This document shows positions 1 through 11,140 of a stretch of 64,000 bases of DNA, one piece after another. The position numbers and the translations under genes are program-made. This stretch comes from Lota lota (Eukaryota > Chordata > Actinopteri > Gadiformes > Lotidae), in contig JACYXH010000314.1 in assembly GCA_026745465.1 (NCBI GenBank), positions 1,158,001 to 1,222,000 on the forward strand, written 5' to 3'. How positions within the stretch are numbered: position 1 is the first letter of the stretch; each line of letters opens with the position of its first letter. The notes under the pieces were generated by a model. It ran no database searches. It worked only from the letters and a program-made list of their open reading frames with translations, and was not told the origin of the DNA.

Positions 1-320
1 ATTAAAATGCTGCCTTCTGCATTTAGACCCTGCGGGTGTGCGGTGACCTGCAGGTACGGCGTGCCTTCCCTGGAAAGGGCTCTGTGTTGCAGTGAAAGAG
101 ATCAATTTGTGGCCATTCCGTACGCCCACTCTGGCTTCATACAGCGGAATAGAAAGGCTTGTGTGCTTCTTTCCGTGCTTGTAACTTGTGTGTTGCAACG
201 GTTTGTGCACGTGTCTGAGTGAGTGCACACATGTGGGTGTGCAAGTTGAGGTGGAGATGTGCACATCTTCTGCTTATCATCTTCTCCCTGCATTAGCCCC
301 CTCTCATGGGTATGGCATGA

Positions 321-380
321 GGGGGGGGGGGAGGGAGAGAGAAAGCGAGAGGGTGGGTGGTTGGGGGGGCGGGGCTGGGA
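321..380 (+). repeat. G-rich low-complexity block, G-quadruplex capable
   Basis: An 11-base G run is followed by at least five more runs of three or more G within 60 bases, broken by GA and GT steps. Four G-runs with short loops satisfy the usual intramolecular G-quadruplex rule. Folding is inferred, not shown. Confidence 0.7.
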
Positions 381-504
381 GATAAAGAGGGAGAGCAAAG
401 CAAAGCACAGCGGATGCAATTAAAAGACTGGGTCACAGATCGCCGTGCCAACCGTCACTGTGATTAATACACCTCTATTCAGCCCAGAAGCTTATTCTCT
501 CTAC

Positions 505-545
505 TTGTGTGTAGTGTGTATAGTGTGTGTAGTGTGTTTGTGTAT
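505..545 (+). repeat. Degenerate GTGTA simple repeat
   Basis: About 40 bases of alternating GTGT and GTA steps. It is an imperfect, interrupted microsatellite. Confidence 0.6.
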
Positions 546-1429
546 GACTATGACTTTGTTAATTCTTAAGCAAACCACAACTAGGGGGCACTATTGTGTG
601 TGCTAACAAATGACGACGAGTCATACTACTGTAATCAAGTCGACAACTTTACAAAGGGTATGCAAAGAAACGCTCTTGGCTGCTGTCACATCTGGAGTCA
701 AATCAATAAGATGTGATGCACAGCCAGACCAATGTGGATGTGCAACACATAAGCTATTGCATACAGGGCACACACAGCAGCAGCATTATGCATCAATGCC
801 TTGTGCCTTGAGTCTGTGTGTCGTGTACACAAAGAGCCCCACTGTTCAATACAGCGTATCGAAATTCAAAACCATATCAGCTGCTCTCATCTCCGAGATA
901 CTCATCGGATTTCTTCCTGCTTACATCGTATCTCTGTTCTCATCGCTTTTAACCACAAATGCACACATGCTGATTTCTCATTTGAATTGATCCATAAGCA
1001 ATGTGTTGGAAATCAATGTATGAATGAAGCTCCTGAAACAAAGTGGCCAGATACCGGGAAGTCAGGAAGCTGAACCTATTGTGGATTCATAGATCTCTGC
1101 GTTGCACCATAATAAAAGAAATAAAGACCTGACACCGTATTGAGGTGCGCATTTCTGACAACGCCGATGAAATCCAGCGCACTATTGGTTCATCCTCGAC
1201 AGATCAAACAGGTGCATGGAGACCAGAATATATCCTGATGAGGAGTGATTTCTCCTGGGTAGCCCTATGGTAATACATTGCACCCGAATCACAGAGCTCT
1301 GTCTCAATCTCAACAATGATTTTTATATTACTACCAACCTCACCTCCCTCTTCCCCCAGACCTTCACTCCAAGGTGTGCCCCGCCACCTTCCATTCAGCT
1401 CAGACGAGTGCAATCCACATCACAGCCAT

Positions 1430-1441
1430 GGGGGGGTGGGG

Positions 1442-1474
<33 letters not shown>
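1430..1474 (+). repeat. Poly-G tract
   Basis: Three G-runs are separated by single T and A bases, and the last is 30 uninterrupted G. It yields spurious glycine or proline frames on the two strands. Run lengths this long are prone to sequencing and assembly error. Confidence 0.9.
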
Positions 1475-1475
<1 letters not shown>

Positions 1476-2219
1476 GTGCAGCACAAAGAAGCTGCCTCAA
1501 GGATACACAGCGACTGTTATCGCGCCGGACGATAACATCATCTCCCACATAGCCCCCTGGAGCAAGGTGGTGGAGGAGCCACCATAGCCTGGGCCCTGGT
1601 GACGTGAGCTGGGATGGGGGGGCTGGAGACAAAAGAGGAGCTCCTGGGGACAATTGTGACATCCGCCCAAGCGTGTGACGACTGTAACGACACACAAGCC
1701 TGTTAATGCAACTTTCTCCATGTGAATCAGGCGATCAGTCTGGCACGCACATACCGCAACATCAACGAAGGCTCTCGCTTTTTTAGTCCGGTATGATGGC
1801 TTTGATAAGCGATAGATCATGTTGTGATAAAAGATGATAAAAGGAAGAAGAAAAAAAAAGTGTGAAGTGGGGTTACGGTAATGATTAGAGCCGGGGTCTG
1901 CTTGTACGGCTTAGAAGGGCAATACAAACAACTGGCTGGCTTGCTTTGAGCTAGGCCCTGATTACCCCGGAGACTAGCCTTAATAAACACCAAAAGAGAA
2001 AGAAAAAGAGAAAACATCCCTTCTTCTCCTCCTGTGGGGAAACTGCAAACTCACTCAGAAGGTAATCAGCTTTTAATTTCCTAGCCTCTCCAACCCGCCA
2101 CCAACGGGTATGAGGCTGGTGGAGTGATGCAGGCTGGTGGTAGCTCACATTCCCTCACAAACACTTGATTCTTTTTTCCCCCTTCTCACAATATTACCAT
2201 AATTTACTTTTCATGTATC
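1475..2219. other. Non-coding sequence
   Basis: Unique sequence with short A/T-rich runs (for example an AAG-rich purine patch near 1845-1860 and 1990-2015). No coding, RNA or mobile-element signal is recognised. Confidence 0.55.
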
Positions 2220-2420
2220 CCCAGTGATTGTTCAGATATTGTGTTCAGCGTCTTGATTTGATTTCCAACAATTGGCCTAATTAGCATCACAAATGTGCAT
2301 TAAGTGGAAACAGAATTGTATGTTATGCCCGACAAAGACTCATTTGCGCCAATTGGGATACAGCACCAGATGGAAGCAAGAATCAGTTTACTCTCATAAA
2401 TAGATACTGTAAATAGATAA
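2220..2420. promoter_or_regulatory. Candidate conserved non-coding element
   Basis: AT-rich unique sequence with a palindromic homeodomain-type core CTAATTAG (2277-2284), preceded by ATTGGC and followed by an inverted CCAAT-like CCAATTGG near 2349. There is no simple repeat and no reading frame. The composition resembles vertebrate developmental enhancers, but conservation cannot be seen from one sequence. This is inference only. Confidence 0.3.
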
Positions 2421-2709
2421 ATATGTGTCGCCTAGTTCTCTGAAACCCTCCTCCTAATACACTATTTGAGGACCATTTGAACCAGTGGGCACCCCACCCC
2501 ATAACTGATGTCGGCCCACACAATAACAGGAATCCTCACCCACCCCATGGGTCTTATAACTCACCTTTCTTCTTCCCCTCTCTTTTTTTCTTCCTTTCCT
2601 TGCCAGGCCAGATAGTGTCTTCTAAAGCAGAGTGATTCGATTTAAGACAGATCTCCTTCATTATCCTGCCTCTCATCCATGTCTCTGTAATCCCCTCTAC
2701 TCTCCAAGT

Positions 2710-2761
2710 CCCCCCCCCCCCACCCAACCCCACCCCACCCCACCCTACCCTACCCTACCCT
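2710..2761 (+). repeat. Poly-C followed by CCCCA and CCCTA pentanucleotide repeats
   Basis: An 11-base C run passes into about four CCCCA-type units and then four CCCTA units. It resembles a stepwise-mutated C-rich microsatellite. It is not the vertebrate telomere hexamer (CCCTAA), because every unit lacks the second A. Confidence 0.85.
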
Positions 2762-3059
2762 GTGCAACTGATAGGCCAGGCCAACGATTAAGTCTCCAGG
2801 GTCCGGGACAGAGACACAAACTCATCTGTATTCCGTGGCGCAGGAGATCAAGGCCATCTCAAAGAGTCAGCCACACCAAATAGTGTTGGACGGCTATCAG
2901 CAATCGTCCTAGTGGTTTATTTTTGCTGTTTACTTTATTGCTTTAGTCCTCACCTCTCTTGTCTGTGGATTACATAGATGGTAGCAGATGAAATGTGGCG
3001 ATATGCCGCTGATCCGTCAACTAATGGTCTCAACAGTAAGCGGTTTATCTGAAACTGAA

Positions 3060-3089
3060 CGGGGAGAGAGGGGTGGGGGGAGGGGGGGT
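3060..3089 (+). repeat. Short G-rich tract
   Basis: Runs of 4, 4, 6 and 7 G separated by single A, T or AGA steps. It is G-quadruplex capable by the four-run rule. Confidence 0.6.
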
Positions 3090-3169
3090 AAGCAATAGAG
3101 GCCCTATAAACACGGTTGAGAAATTGATGTTGGCGCAACTGTTTACTCCGTCTTTTGTCATCTTGATGG

Positions 3170-3800
3170 TTCCTTCTTGATGTCTGGGACTGTAAAGGTC
3201 GTTACATTGATTTGTCGCTGCCAACTAATTGGGCCCTTGATTGTCAGCGGGTGCACAAGGGGATGGCTCTGGGACCCACGCATGCAGTCAGGCGAGGCCG
3301 GTCCAGACGGCGTGACTACATGGACCAAAGGAGCATGCTGTGATCTGAGTGCAATTGCTGCCAATGTTCCTCTAATTAGACCCATTTAACCAGGAACTAC
3401 ATGGTTACAATGAATTAGACAAACATACTGGAGATTTTGTCAAATAGTACTAATAAAGTGGAGAAACACGAGGGTCCCCGTCTGTTTGTGTCCCCAACTG
3501 ATCGACTACAGCAGGAGCATGAACTTGTGTAATACTTGTTTTTAATTCTGCAACCAGGCTTGCAGAAGCTGCAATTTGCATTATGAACTAAACAACCACT
3601 AAAATAAACTAATTTTCATACAGGAGCCAGAGTCACTCGAGCGTGAACCTGCTTTACAAAGAAACAAACCATTTTTCTTTTTTACTTTAACAGGAATTTG
3701 CCTTTAAGTCCAAGAGGACTGGGCCAGAAAATCAATTTATAACATGACTAATGCATTTGCACCTCCACATTTCCTACTCCTTCCTCTTTAGAGCTTTTGA
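3170..3800. promoter_or_regulatory. Candidate conserved non-coding block
   Basis: About 630 bases of unique sequence without simple repeats. It contains several homeodomain-type cores (CTAATTGG near 3225, CTAATTAGA near 3372), CCAAT motifs, and a perfect POU octamer ATTTGCAT at 3574-3581 running directly into TATG. Such clustering is typical of enhancers near developmental transcription-factor genes, but no conservation evidence is available here. The overlapping 70- and 75-codon frames on the two strands look incidental. Confidence 0.35.
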
Positions 3801-6188
3801 TATCCCCCAACTGTCTAACGGGGCTAAGCAGACGCAGAGATCACAGCGATAACGAGACGAGGATTTGAACAAGGACCCTCTTATGAACCCTTTTAGTGCT
3901 TCAAGTCAAACTCCAACCTAAAATTAAAGTGAAATTTAATAATTAAGTACATCAATGGAATTCAACGGTGCTTTTATTAAACAGGACTGTTCATGTAAAA
4001 AAAAATAACATAAAAAGCAGCTTACATCAAAGAGCCATTAGTGCGTTAGAGGGACTACATCCTCTGACAGTTTCCTTTTATTATTTTCTTGATGCACAAT
4101 CCGTTGCCAAGATGTATACGCCTGTCACACTTTTTCCTAATACATCGATGCTAAGTGATCGTAATGCAGAGGAAGTAAACACATCTTTTCGTTAGTCCCT
4201 GCATAAATAGGCATACACAGGAACTAGCAAAATAAACAAAAGATCATCCATCAATTCAACTATCAACTCAAACTGGCCAACTGGCGCCAACATCTGCCTA
4301 GCAATCTGATGTTTGAGAAACAAATTATGAAGACTTTATTGCAAGGATGGATGTACTCTTCTGACCAGAGCAACAGGAGAACTCTGACTGATATTAATGT
4401 ACTTTTGGACAATGATCAAAGTCTACAACTCTGATGCGAGGCTAAGTGTCTATTGGCCTGGATCCCATGACTGGATAAAGCAGTTTTGCTTTTGATGAAA
4501 TATATAAATATATAATAATGACAGGAAAAGTGAAAACAATATAGATTTAGAATATAGAAGATACTGAAGATGGTCTCATGGTTGCATGTCAGACTTTTAG
4601 TAATTAGGTGCCAGATGGAGCACATTGTGCAATGCAAAATAATTTAACATGCCAGCAGACGTTTACATCTAACAGAAAAACCTTTAACATATTCTAATAT
4701 AATTTTAATTCTAGTTTTAAATAAGAAAAGGACAGGACACAGAAAACCATAGTCTGGATTCATGCAGTTGTGGTATTTTGTGTAAGCCTGTACATACTAA
4801 TATCGATGCCGGCATTTTGCCACGACAACCGGACAAGAGCATGAAGCTGCTGTGCCTGGTTGTTCCTCAGCAAAGCTGCAGCTGCAGCTGCAGCTGCTTT
4901 GACCAAAAATAGGCTTTATCCTTTATGAGAGTTCCATGTGGTTTACGTACAGCTGTTAAGAACCACATGTTGATTGGTTCTTTATTTTTGTTGGTCTGTA
5001 TTTATCCTTTTCATTGCTTTTTATGCCCACGTGCCTCAACAGGAAGCCATCAAAGTAATCTATGGGGTTCCTATAGTCTGGATATGGCCTGGCCTAAGCC
5101 AGGCCTTATCGTCTTTATTGACGGCTGTAGATGTGGGGCCCAGAGTTAAGAAGAGTCCAGACCTTCTTGGCTCAATTATCAACATCTAGGAAAAACAAAA
5201 GACCGGTTCCTCCCCTGGGCTATAGCTCCAACACCATTACTCTTATCACCAACGGACACCTCATCGCGGACGAGAGCAAACACTTCGGAAAGGTCAAGTG
5301 TGGGCGTCTCTGGGTGTGCCAGTGTACTCCCTGTACTGTTTCTATCAAAGCAGCCATTTCGGTATTTCTCATTAACTGATAATGCATCCCTCATGACCTT
5401 GTGATAAAAAAGTATATTAGCTGGAAAAGAGTCAATTTATAAAGGATCAGGTTGGTAAGGTTATCAGGCAAGAGTAGGTGTACATGTTATCGGAGGAAGA
5501 AGGTGAATAGCTCCTAATTGTCTTCTATTTTTGTATGCAGTGTGTCTCAAGCAACTTGTGAACTTATATGCTCTCTTACTCAGTCTATACTTTCTTACTC
5601 TTTGTCCAAATACTATATACAGGGGTGAGACAGTCTGGCAGAAAACCGTACAAGGAAGGAATGCGATGGTAATCACATTCAAATAAAGATGTAGATAACT
5701 CAAGCTAAATAATTCACTTCATATACGACACACTGGTGGGAAGTTGTTTATTGAACAGGATCTTAACTCATCTGATACTCATGACTCATATAAAACATCC
5801 AGAGCCGAGTTTCTACCATCTAACGGCACCATCAATTTATCAACGCCCGCTATTTAACATTTAGAAATGTGATCATCTTTTTTTTCTTCTTATGGAAAAA
5901 GAAAACTGCTTTAGCTAGTACCTGTCTGTGCTAAATGCCAGCTCTGACAGTGACTTGCACCATGGTTGGCCAACCCATAGTCTATACTTGGGCTCTCTGC
6001 TATGAATAAATCTCTGTCCTGCCTGAGGCGAGTACGGGTGACAGAGCTAGATGAGGACACTGTGGTTACGGCGGTGGTGGCGGTGGTGGTCTGTGAAGGA
6101 TGGGCCGAGCAGCCTTCTAGGGGCAGGGACATGGCGCTAGAACCACGGGAACCACTAAACTCTCCAAACCCGCTGGAGGAGAGTTGTG
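3801..6188. other. Non-coding, mostly unique sequence
   Basis: AT-rich DNA with no recognised gene. It contains a short CAGCTG hexamer array (4879-4896) and a small hairpin at about 5088-5107 (arms GGCCTGGC and GCCAGGCC, loop CTAA). No mobile-element ends were recognised. Confidence 0.55.
4875..4897 (+). repeat. CAGCTG hexamer array (tandem E-boxes)
   Basis: Three contiguous copies of the palindromic E-box CAGCTG at 4879-4884, 4885-4890 and 4891-4896, inside a GCTGCA-type hexanucleotide repeat. A bHLH binding role is possible, but a short microsatellite is the simpler reading. Confidence 0.7.
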
Positions 6189-6236
6189 GAGGGAGGGAGG
6201 GAGGGAGGGAGGGAGGGAGGGAGGGAGGGAGGGAGG
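6189..6236 (+). repeat. (GGGA)12 tetranucleotide microsatellite
   Basis: Twelve near-perfect GAGG/GGGA units. Each carries a GGG triplet, so the tract satisfies the G-quadruplex rule several times over. It gives false Gly-Arg-Glu and Pro-Ser frames. Confidence 0.95.
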
Positions 6237-8399
6237 ATTGGCCACTTCGGACTCCCTTTCTCTGAAGAGTTCGGCTCAGCAGTGTTTCACACACATTGTC
6301 AACCCAAAATGTAATGTCTTGGGAACGGGACATGAGAAGGCTTAAAATATGTTGTCAACTGAGGAACAATCTTTTATATATGTGGAGTTGATTTGCATTG
6401 TACTTTGTCTTTTTGTATTCGGTTATCACCTAGTCACGATTCCGGACAGGCCAGTATTATCTAATGTGGAATATAATACAATAAAAACAGCATGCCGACT
6501 ACAATCGGGAAAACGGATGTAGAGTTCCTTCACTGCGAGTTCTCACTCACAATGATGGAGCATAGCCAAACAACATACAGCAATTAAACACTTAAGGCGT
6601 GGGCTTTCCAAAGCCACTCCATCACACGACAAACTTATTTGTCTGAAACCTTGCTGCCAATATCCCAGTGTAACCGTAAGCTGCCTCATGAAAAGCCCCT
6701 TCTAACCATGTACATCCAGAGCTATGGGCTGCCTCCACTCATGAAGCTGGAGGGAGCCTCCTTGCGAGGCATAGGGAAAGAAAAGCCTTGTTTGTTGCCA
6801 TAACTATTTGTGTGTTCAGCAATAATAGAGCAGTAAAATCCATTAGGCGCAACTGCTGCGTTGGCATGGTTACTGTTTCGGGGGCGAAGAAAATCTCTGC
6901 ACATAAATGAGAAGGAAAATTGCTATGCTGTCAGATACTAACAGACGACAAAAAAATCCTGCGCGTTACGCCTCAACACAATAAGAATTGCTTTGGATGG
7001 AGAAATCTTTGTCTTTGAAGTATTTGAGTTGTCCAAAGGGAGACATACTAAGGCGTGATCTGAGCTCTGATTTCCTGTTCCAGACAATTTTCCCAAAACT
7101 AACTAGTGTTAGTTTTGGGAAGGACGAAAGTTAAAAGTCAGTGACAAATTGAAGATCGTCTCCATCATGATGCCACAAAGCACTACTGATCATGATCGGC
7201 ATCAGGCAAGACAGCAAACGTCCCCAAATTCTTCTACATGTCTGAAAGTTTCGGTTCAACATCTCCTTGTGCTTAACTGTGCAAGGAGGACCCAACCCGA
7301 ACAGTCTCCCCTTCTCACCTGAGCTTTGTCCTCGTCCGTCCTTTCTCCGCAGAAATGAGTGCATAATGTGTAATGGAGCCAAGGATGTGGAGCCAAGTGC
7401 AAAAATACACATGTAGGCCAATACCACACTCTTTTTTTTTGTTAGAAGCGCAAAAAAACGAGGTACTCTTACATAAGACTACGTTCAATATGTAGACTCC
7501 AATTGGGAAAGGATAAAAGATCTGTAATGTAATGCAACTGGAGTGATTTGTCAGCTTTATAAAAAACTATTCAGGAACATAAGCACACTCAAATATTCAA
7601 CAACAACAGGTGTAGCCTATCAGTCTGTTAAGTAGTTCAACCAGGGTGCATTTGGTTCAACACTCGGCTCCACCACTGTGGACGGGGTTGACTAATGCAG
7701 GCAGCGGAGCCGTGAAATTTGGAAGCATCAAAGAAAATAACCACACAACACGAACAGTAACATTCTTAGTTTCGTTGAACTGCCGAACCCAAATGATTGC
7801 ACACTTGATTGCATCAGGCAACCCAGAGTTAAAATATCTGTTAGGAATCGAACACAGCACAGAGCCCGACTAATTGTTTCTTTAAGTACATCCCAACATA
7901 CCCACGACAGCAGAACCACACAACATGGCATGTTTTGAAACAAATAAAATAATAAAGAACGGTTCGAAAAAGAAAATAATACAAGTATTTCCTATGAGAA
8001 ACGCTTGCTTGCCAAATGTCAGGTCGGCCGTCATTTAAGATGCAGTGACATTTTAAAGCTTGTGACTCAGTCTCTGCCAACAACAGAGGGCCCCTAATCT
8101 CACAGGCTCTTCGACAGACAGGAGCGGGAAAGATTAGCTTCATTACTCTTTGACTTGGGCAAACGAAGGAAACAATGGATTTCCCATTTAGTTCTAATCC
8201 TGAGCAAGGGTTGAAGGGGGTGGTGCTAGTCGGGGTGGTGCTAGTGCTAGGAGGAATATTGCAGGTGGCTGCCAGATGACGCGAGTGCTGTATATGTGGG
8301 CCGTCTGTGTTGCACCAGGCCTGCAGGCCAGCGTGTTTGGCTCATTTCTCTTTATTCCTTTTCCTCTCAAGTGTGGCCTCAGATAAATGAAGAGATGAG
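6237..8399. other. Non-coding, mostly unique sequence
   Basis: No recognisable gene or repeat family. The notable structure is a perfect palindrome at 7090-7121 (listed separately). Open frames of 60-100 codons occur on both strands but resemble nothing I know. Confidence 0.55.
7090..7121. repeat. Perfect 14-bp inverted repeat with 4-nt loop
   Basis: Left arm TTCCCAAAACTAAC (7090-7103), spacer TAGT, right arm GTTAGTTTTGGGAA (7108-7121). All 14 arm positions pair. It could form a cruciform or RNA hairpin, or be the core of a mobile-element end. No downstream T-run suggests a Pol III terminator. Confidence 0.85.
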
Positions 8400-8885
8400 G
8401 ACATGAGACATAGAGAACAAGAGAGAGAGGAAAAGAAAGAGAGAAACATAGAGCTGGAGAGACAGAGAGAGACAGGTAAAAAAAAGGCACATAGTGTGAG
8501 AGAGAGAGAGAGAGAGAGAGAAATGAAGAAATAGAGACACAAATAGAGAGTGGGAGAGAAAGACAGAGAGAGACAGACAGACAGTGAGAGAGACACAAAA
8601 AAGAGAGGTAGCGAAAGAGAGATAGAGAAAGAGAGAGATAGAGTCTGACAGAGAGAGAGGGATAGAGACACAAATAGAGAGAGCGGGAGAGAAAGAGAGA
8701 GACGGAGAGAGCATAACCAGAGGGTAGGAGATGGAGAGGAATTGAGCGCCCAGCAGACAAAGAAATATAGACACAGTGGAGTGACAGGGAGAAAATAGAG
8801 GGAGAGAGATGTACCCCCGATCTGCCAGACTCATGTAGAGTCAAGAGCCCCACCAAAAAAAACTAAAAGTGATAGAGAGAGAGAA
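8400..8885 (+). repeat. GA-rich purine block (degenerate AGAGAG/ACAGAG)
   Basis: About 480 bases are almost wholly purine on the + strand, built of AGAG steps with ACAG and ATAG variants; a pure GA core lies near 8497-8521. The complementary strand gives frames up to 220 codons of Ser, Leu and Cys that are products of the repeat. It is potentially triplex (H-DNA) forming. Confidence 0.9.
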
Positions 8886-9125
8886 AAACAATCCTTTCCC
8901 CACACACTGAAGCTTTCATTTTGGACTCCTGGTAGATATGACAGCACCAAGGCAGTCACACATATCCACAGCCCCCACCCGTCGCGGGGGACAGAAGCAT
9001 TAGCCATTCACCCTGATGAAAGTCTGTCAAGCTGCTTCTCTCTTGCCTTTTCAGCTTGGGGCTTATTTCACTGTATATGTGTTGGGCTGGAGCTGCTGGG
9101 TTCACAGAGGGTGTGTGCGTGTTTG

Positions 9126-9159
9126 CGTGTGTGTGTGTGTGTGTGGGGGGGGGGGGGGG
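9126..9159 (+). repeat. Composite (GT)n then poly-G microsatellite
   Basis: A GT run of roughly ten units changes directly into 15 consecutive G. It is one of several composites of this design in the window. Confidence 0.9.
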
Positions 9160-9258
9160 ATAGTCCCCCCAGCCCCGAAGTATGCGGCAAGTATGTAAGA
9201 GGTCAGAGGATCAGGGAAGATCCTTGAGAGCAGTGGTGGCGAGGGCTACCTAGGTCCT

Positions 9259-9259
<1 letters not shown>

Positions 9260-9299
<40 letters not shown>
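9260..9299 (+). repeat. (CA)20 microsatellite
   Basis: Uninterrupted CA dinucleotides from 9260 to 9299. Confidence 0.97.
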
Positions 9300-9300
<1 letters not shown>

Positions 9301-10129
9301 CCGTCTTTCTCCTATAATCTCTTTCTCGCCCTAACGGTATCTTCTTCTCACTCTAGCTCTCTTTCCTCTCTCTCACATATATCTGCCACCTGCCTCTGAC
9401 TCTGTGCCAGCTCCTCAAACGCTTTCTCTCTTCCTCGCATGCCTGAAGCAACATGGAGCCAGCCTTGGTAACTGTAAACAGCAGAGGGAACAACTGCCTG
9501 CCCGTCCCCTGACTCTTAGTCTTCGACCAACCTCTACCACACATTTCATTTCATTTCACTGTCCCCCAGACCCCCACCCCCTGCCGCCCTGCCTCATCCT
9601 CATTTATGAAGCGGATATTTTTACGAAGGGAGGGTGATGCAAGGAGTAAGACGTGTATATAAATAAACTGTAATAAAGGGGGGGGGGGAAGAAAAGTATT
9701 AAAATTCCTCTTCCTTGCCCCTTTTGCACATTTATAAAGACCCACATTACACATACAGTATAACTCCCACACATTGAAATAGCTAACGCGGCATTTTTGC
9801 TGCATAGAGCGATAACAACACAATTCAAAGGACATTGTGTGGCTTTGGTGTGCACTTAAGTTCTAAAGGTCGGCTGAAAGCAGGCACGCTCAGGTTGATC
9901 AACTTTTATGTAAGAAAGATATACAAATAATAATTTTGAGAATCTCATGGAAGCACACAGTCAAACAAAAAGAAAGTTGACGTTAGCCAATTTCACTCGG
10001 CAGTATAAGATAAAGAGCATTTTTTTGTGCGGCAAGCTTTGTGAGTAGCCATTGGAGGATCGTTAAACAAGTTTACACAATCCAATCTGACTGGGCATGG
10101 GTGGCAAGCAATGGGTCTTTAAATATAGT

Positions 10130-10440
10130 TCAAGAGGCTAGCAAGTGCCATGGCTGAATTAGCGCTTAGGCAAGTCTCCCTTTCTGCTCAAACATCAATT
10201 AATTGAGTGGACATTTCTGCTCCCCTAAATATTCATGCACTGGTAATGTCTTGGGCCAAAAATAGTTATTCTGGTTTATTTATTCGGTCCATTCCTAGAG
10301 TTATGCCAATTTGTACAATGACTAATTGGACACTGAGGGAAATCCTGATATGCTACTGACCGGCAAGGAGATCACCCCGTTATATTGTTAACAACTGCTA
10401 TTTAAATGCAGAGCCCAGGGAAATATGACAAATATGACAC
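10130..10440. promoter_or_regulatory. Candidate conserved non-coding element, homeodomain-rich
   Basis: AT-rich unique sequence without simple repeats. It carries a 12-bp palindrome TCAATTAATTGA (10195-10206), a TATTCATGCA octamer-like motif near 10230, a forkhead-like TTTATTTATT near 10276, CTAATTGG near 10323 and an HNF1-like TTGTTAAC near 10386. Motif density and base composition resemble a vertebrate developmental enhancer. No transcript evidence exists and conservation is untested. Confidence 0.4.
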
Positions 10441-10861
10441 AATATAACAGATAAATAAGGATAAGAAGTAAACTTTAAGGCTTACTTGATGAACAATGAC
10501 TATTACATAGCCCTATTAAAAGCCCTCTTTTTTAAGCTGCAATTATGAAGGTAGAATCCGAGAGCGGGCTATATGATTAGCCACCATTATTATTTTTGTC
10601 AATGGATGCTTATGTCAATGGAGGCTCCAGCCACAGATTCAACAGTTTTCATACACCTCTTTTTGAAGTGAAGTCTCAACAGAGCTTCAATATGTTGCAT
10701 GCTATAAATACACCAGGCTGGTAGACTAGTGGGATGGGGATGGACAGATTCGTTGTTGGATTTTAATTAAACTTTCTATGTCAGGACTACGTTCACATGT
10801 CTTGACTCAGTCCATGTCATTAATAACTACATATGAAAAATTCAGCAATGTATACATATGC
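10441..10861. other. AT-rich unique sequence
   Basis: Continues the preceding candidate element. TGTCAATGGA occurs twice (near 10598 and 10613), a short direct repeat. No gene is recognised. Confidence 0.5.
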
Positions 10862-10878
10862 TATTTATTTATTTATTG
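10862..10878 (+). repeat. Short TTTA repeat
   Basis: About four TATT units directly abut the minisatellite that follows. Confidence 0.75.
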
Positions 10879-11140
10879 ACTTAATATGTCATGCTAACTA
10901 ACTTCATAAATCATAACTAACTTCATATGTCATGACTAACTTCATATGTCATGACTAATTAACTTCATAAATCATGATTAACTTAATATGTCATGACTAA
11001 CTTCATATGTCATGACTAACTAACTTCATAAATCATGACTAACTTCATATGTCATGACTAACTTAATATGTCATGACTAACTTCATAAATCATGACTAAC
11101 TTCATATGTCATGACTAACTAACTTCATATGTCATAACTC
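10879..11140 (+). repeat. 13-unit 19/23-bp minisatellite
   Basis: Thirteen head-to-tail units of consensus ACTTCATATGTCATGACTA fill 262 bases exactly. Nine units are 19 bp and four are 22-23 bp by an extra TAAC-type tetranucleotide. Variants are of three kinds (TTAATATG, TTCATATG and TTCATAAA forms). Three of the four long units are followed by a TTCATAAA unit, so the variants are ordered rather than random, suggesting spread by multi-unit duplication. Each unit contains a TCATGA palindrome and many also a CATATG E-box. Confidence 0.95.

Larger units (their letters stand above)
1..1429. other. Non-coding sequence
   Basis: Mostly unique DNA. The frames here, including one of 126 codons at 610-990, show no recognisable domain or compositional coding signal. 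It contains a G-rich block (321-380) and a short GTGTA-type degenerate repeat (505-545). I see no exon or RNA gene. Confidence 0.6.
2421..3169. other. Non-coding sequence with C-rich repeat
   Basis: Holds the pyrimidine-rich stretch at 2570-2605, the CCCCA/CCCTA repeat (listed separately) and a G-rich stretch at 3060-3089. No gene is recognised. Confidence 0.55.
8886..10129. other. Non-coding sequence with microsatellites
   Basis: Apart from the GT/G and CA tracts and an 11-base G run (9678-9688), the stretch is unique. No exon, RNA gene or mobile-element end is recognised. Confidence 0.55.

Noticed and set aside
610-990. 126-codon plus-strand frame
   Set aside because: No domain, overlapped by another frame, no coding-like context.
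2710-2761. Interstitial telomere repeat
   Set aside because: Units are CCCCA and CCCTA, not CCCTAA.
5088-5107. GGCCTGGC/GCCAGGCC hairpin as a functional site
   Set aside because: Eight-base stems occur by chance at this scale; kept only as a remark.
8194-8856. 220-codon minus-strand open frame
   Set aside because: Made of Ser-Leu-Cys from the GA-rich block; compositional artefact.
10879-11140. CRISPR-like array
   Set aside because: Units are contiguous without unique spacers and the genome is eukaryotic; it is a minisatellite.
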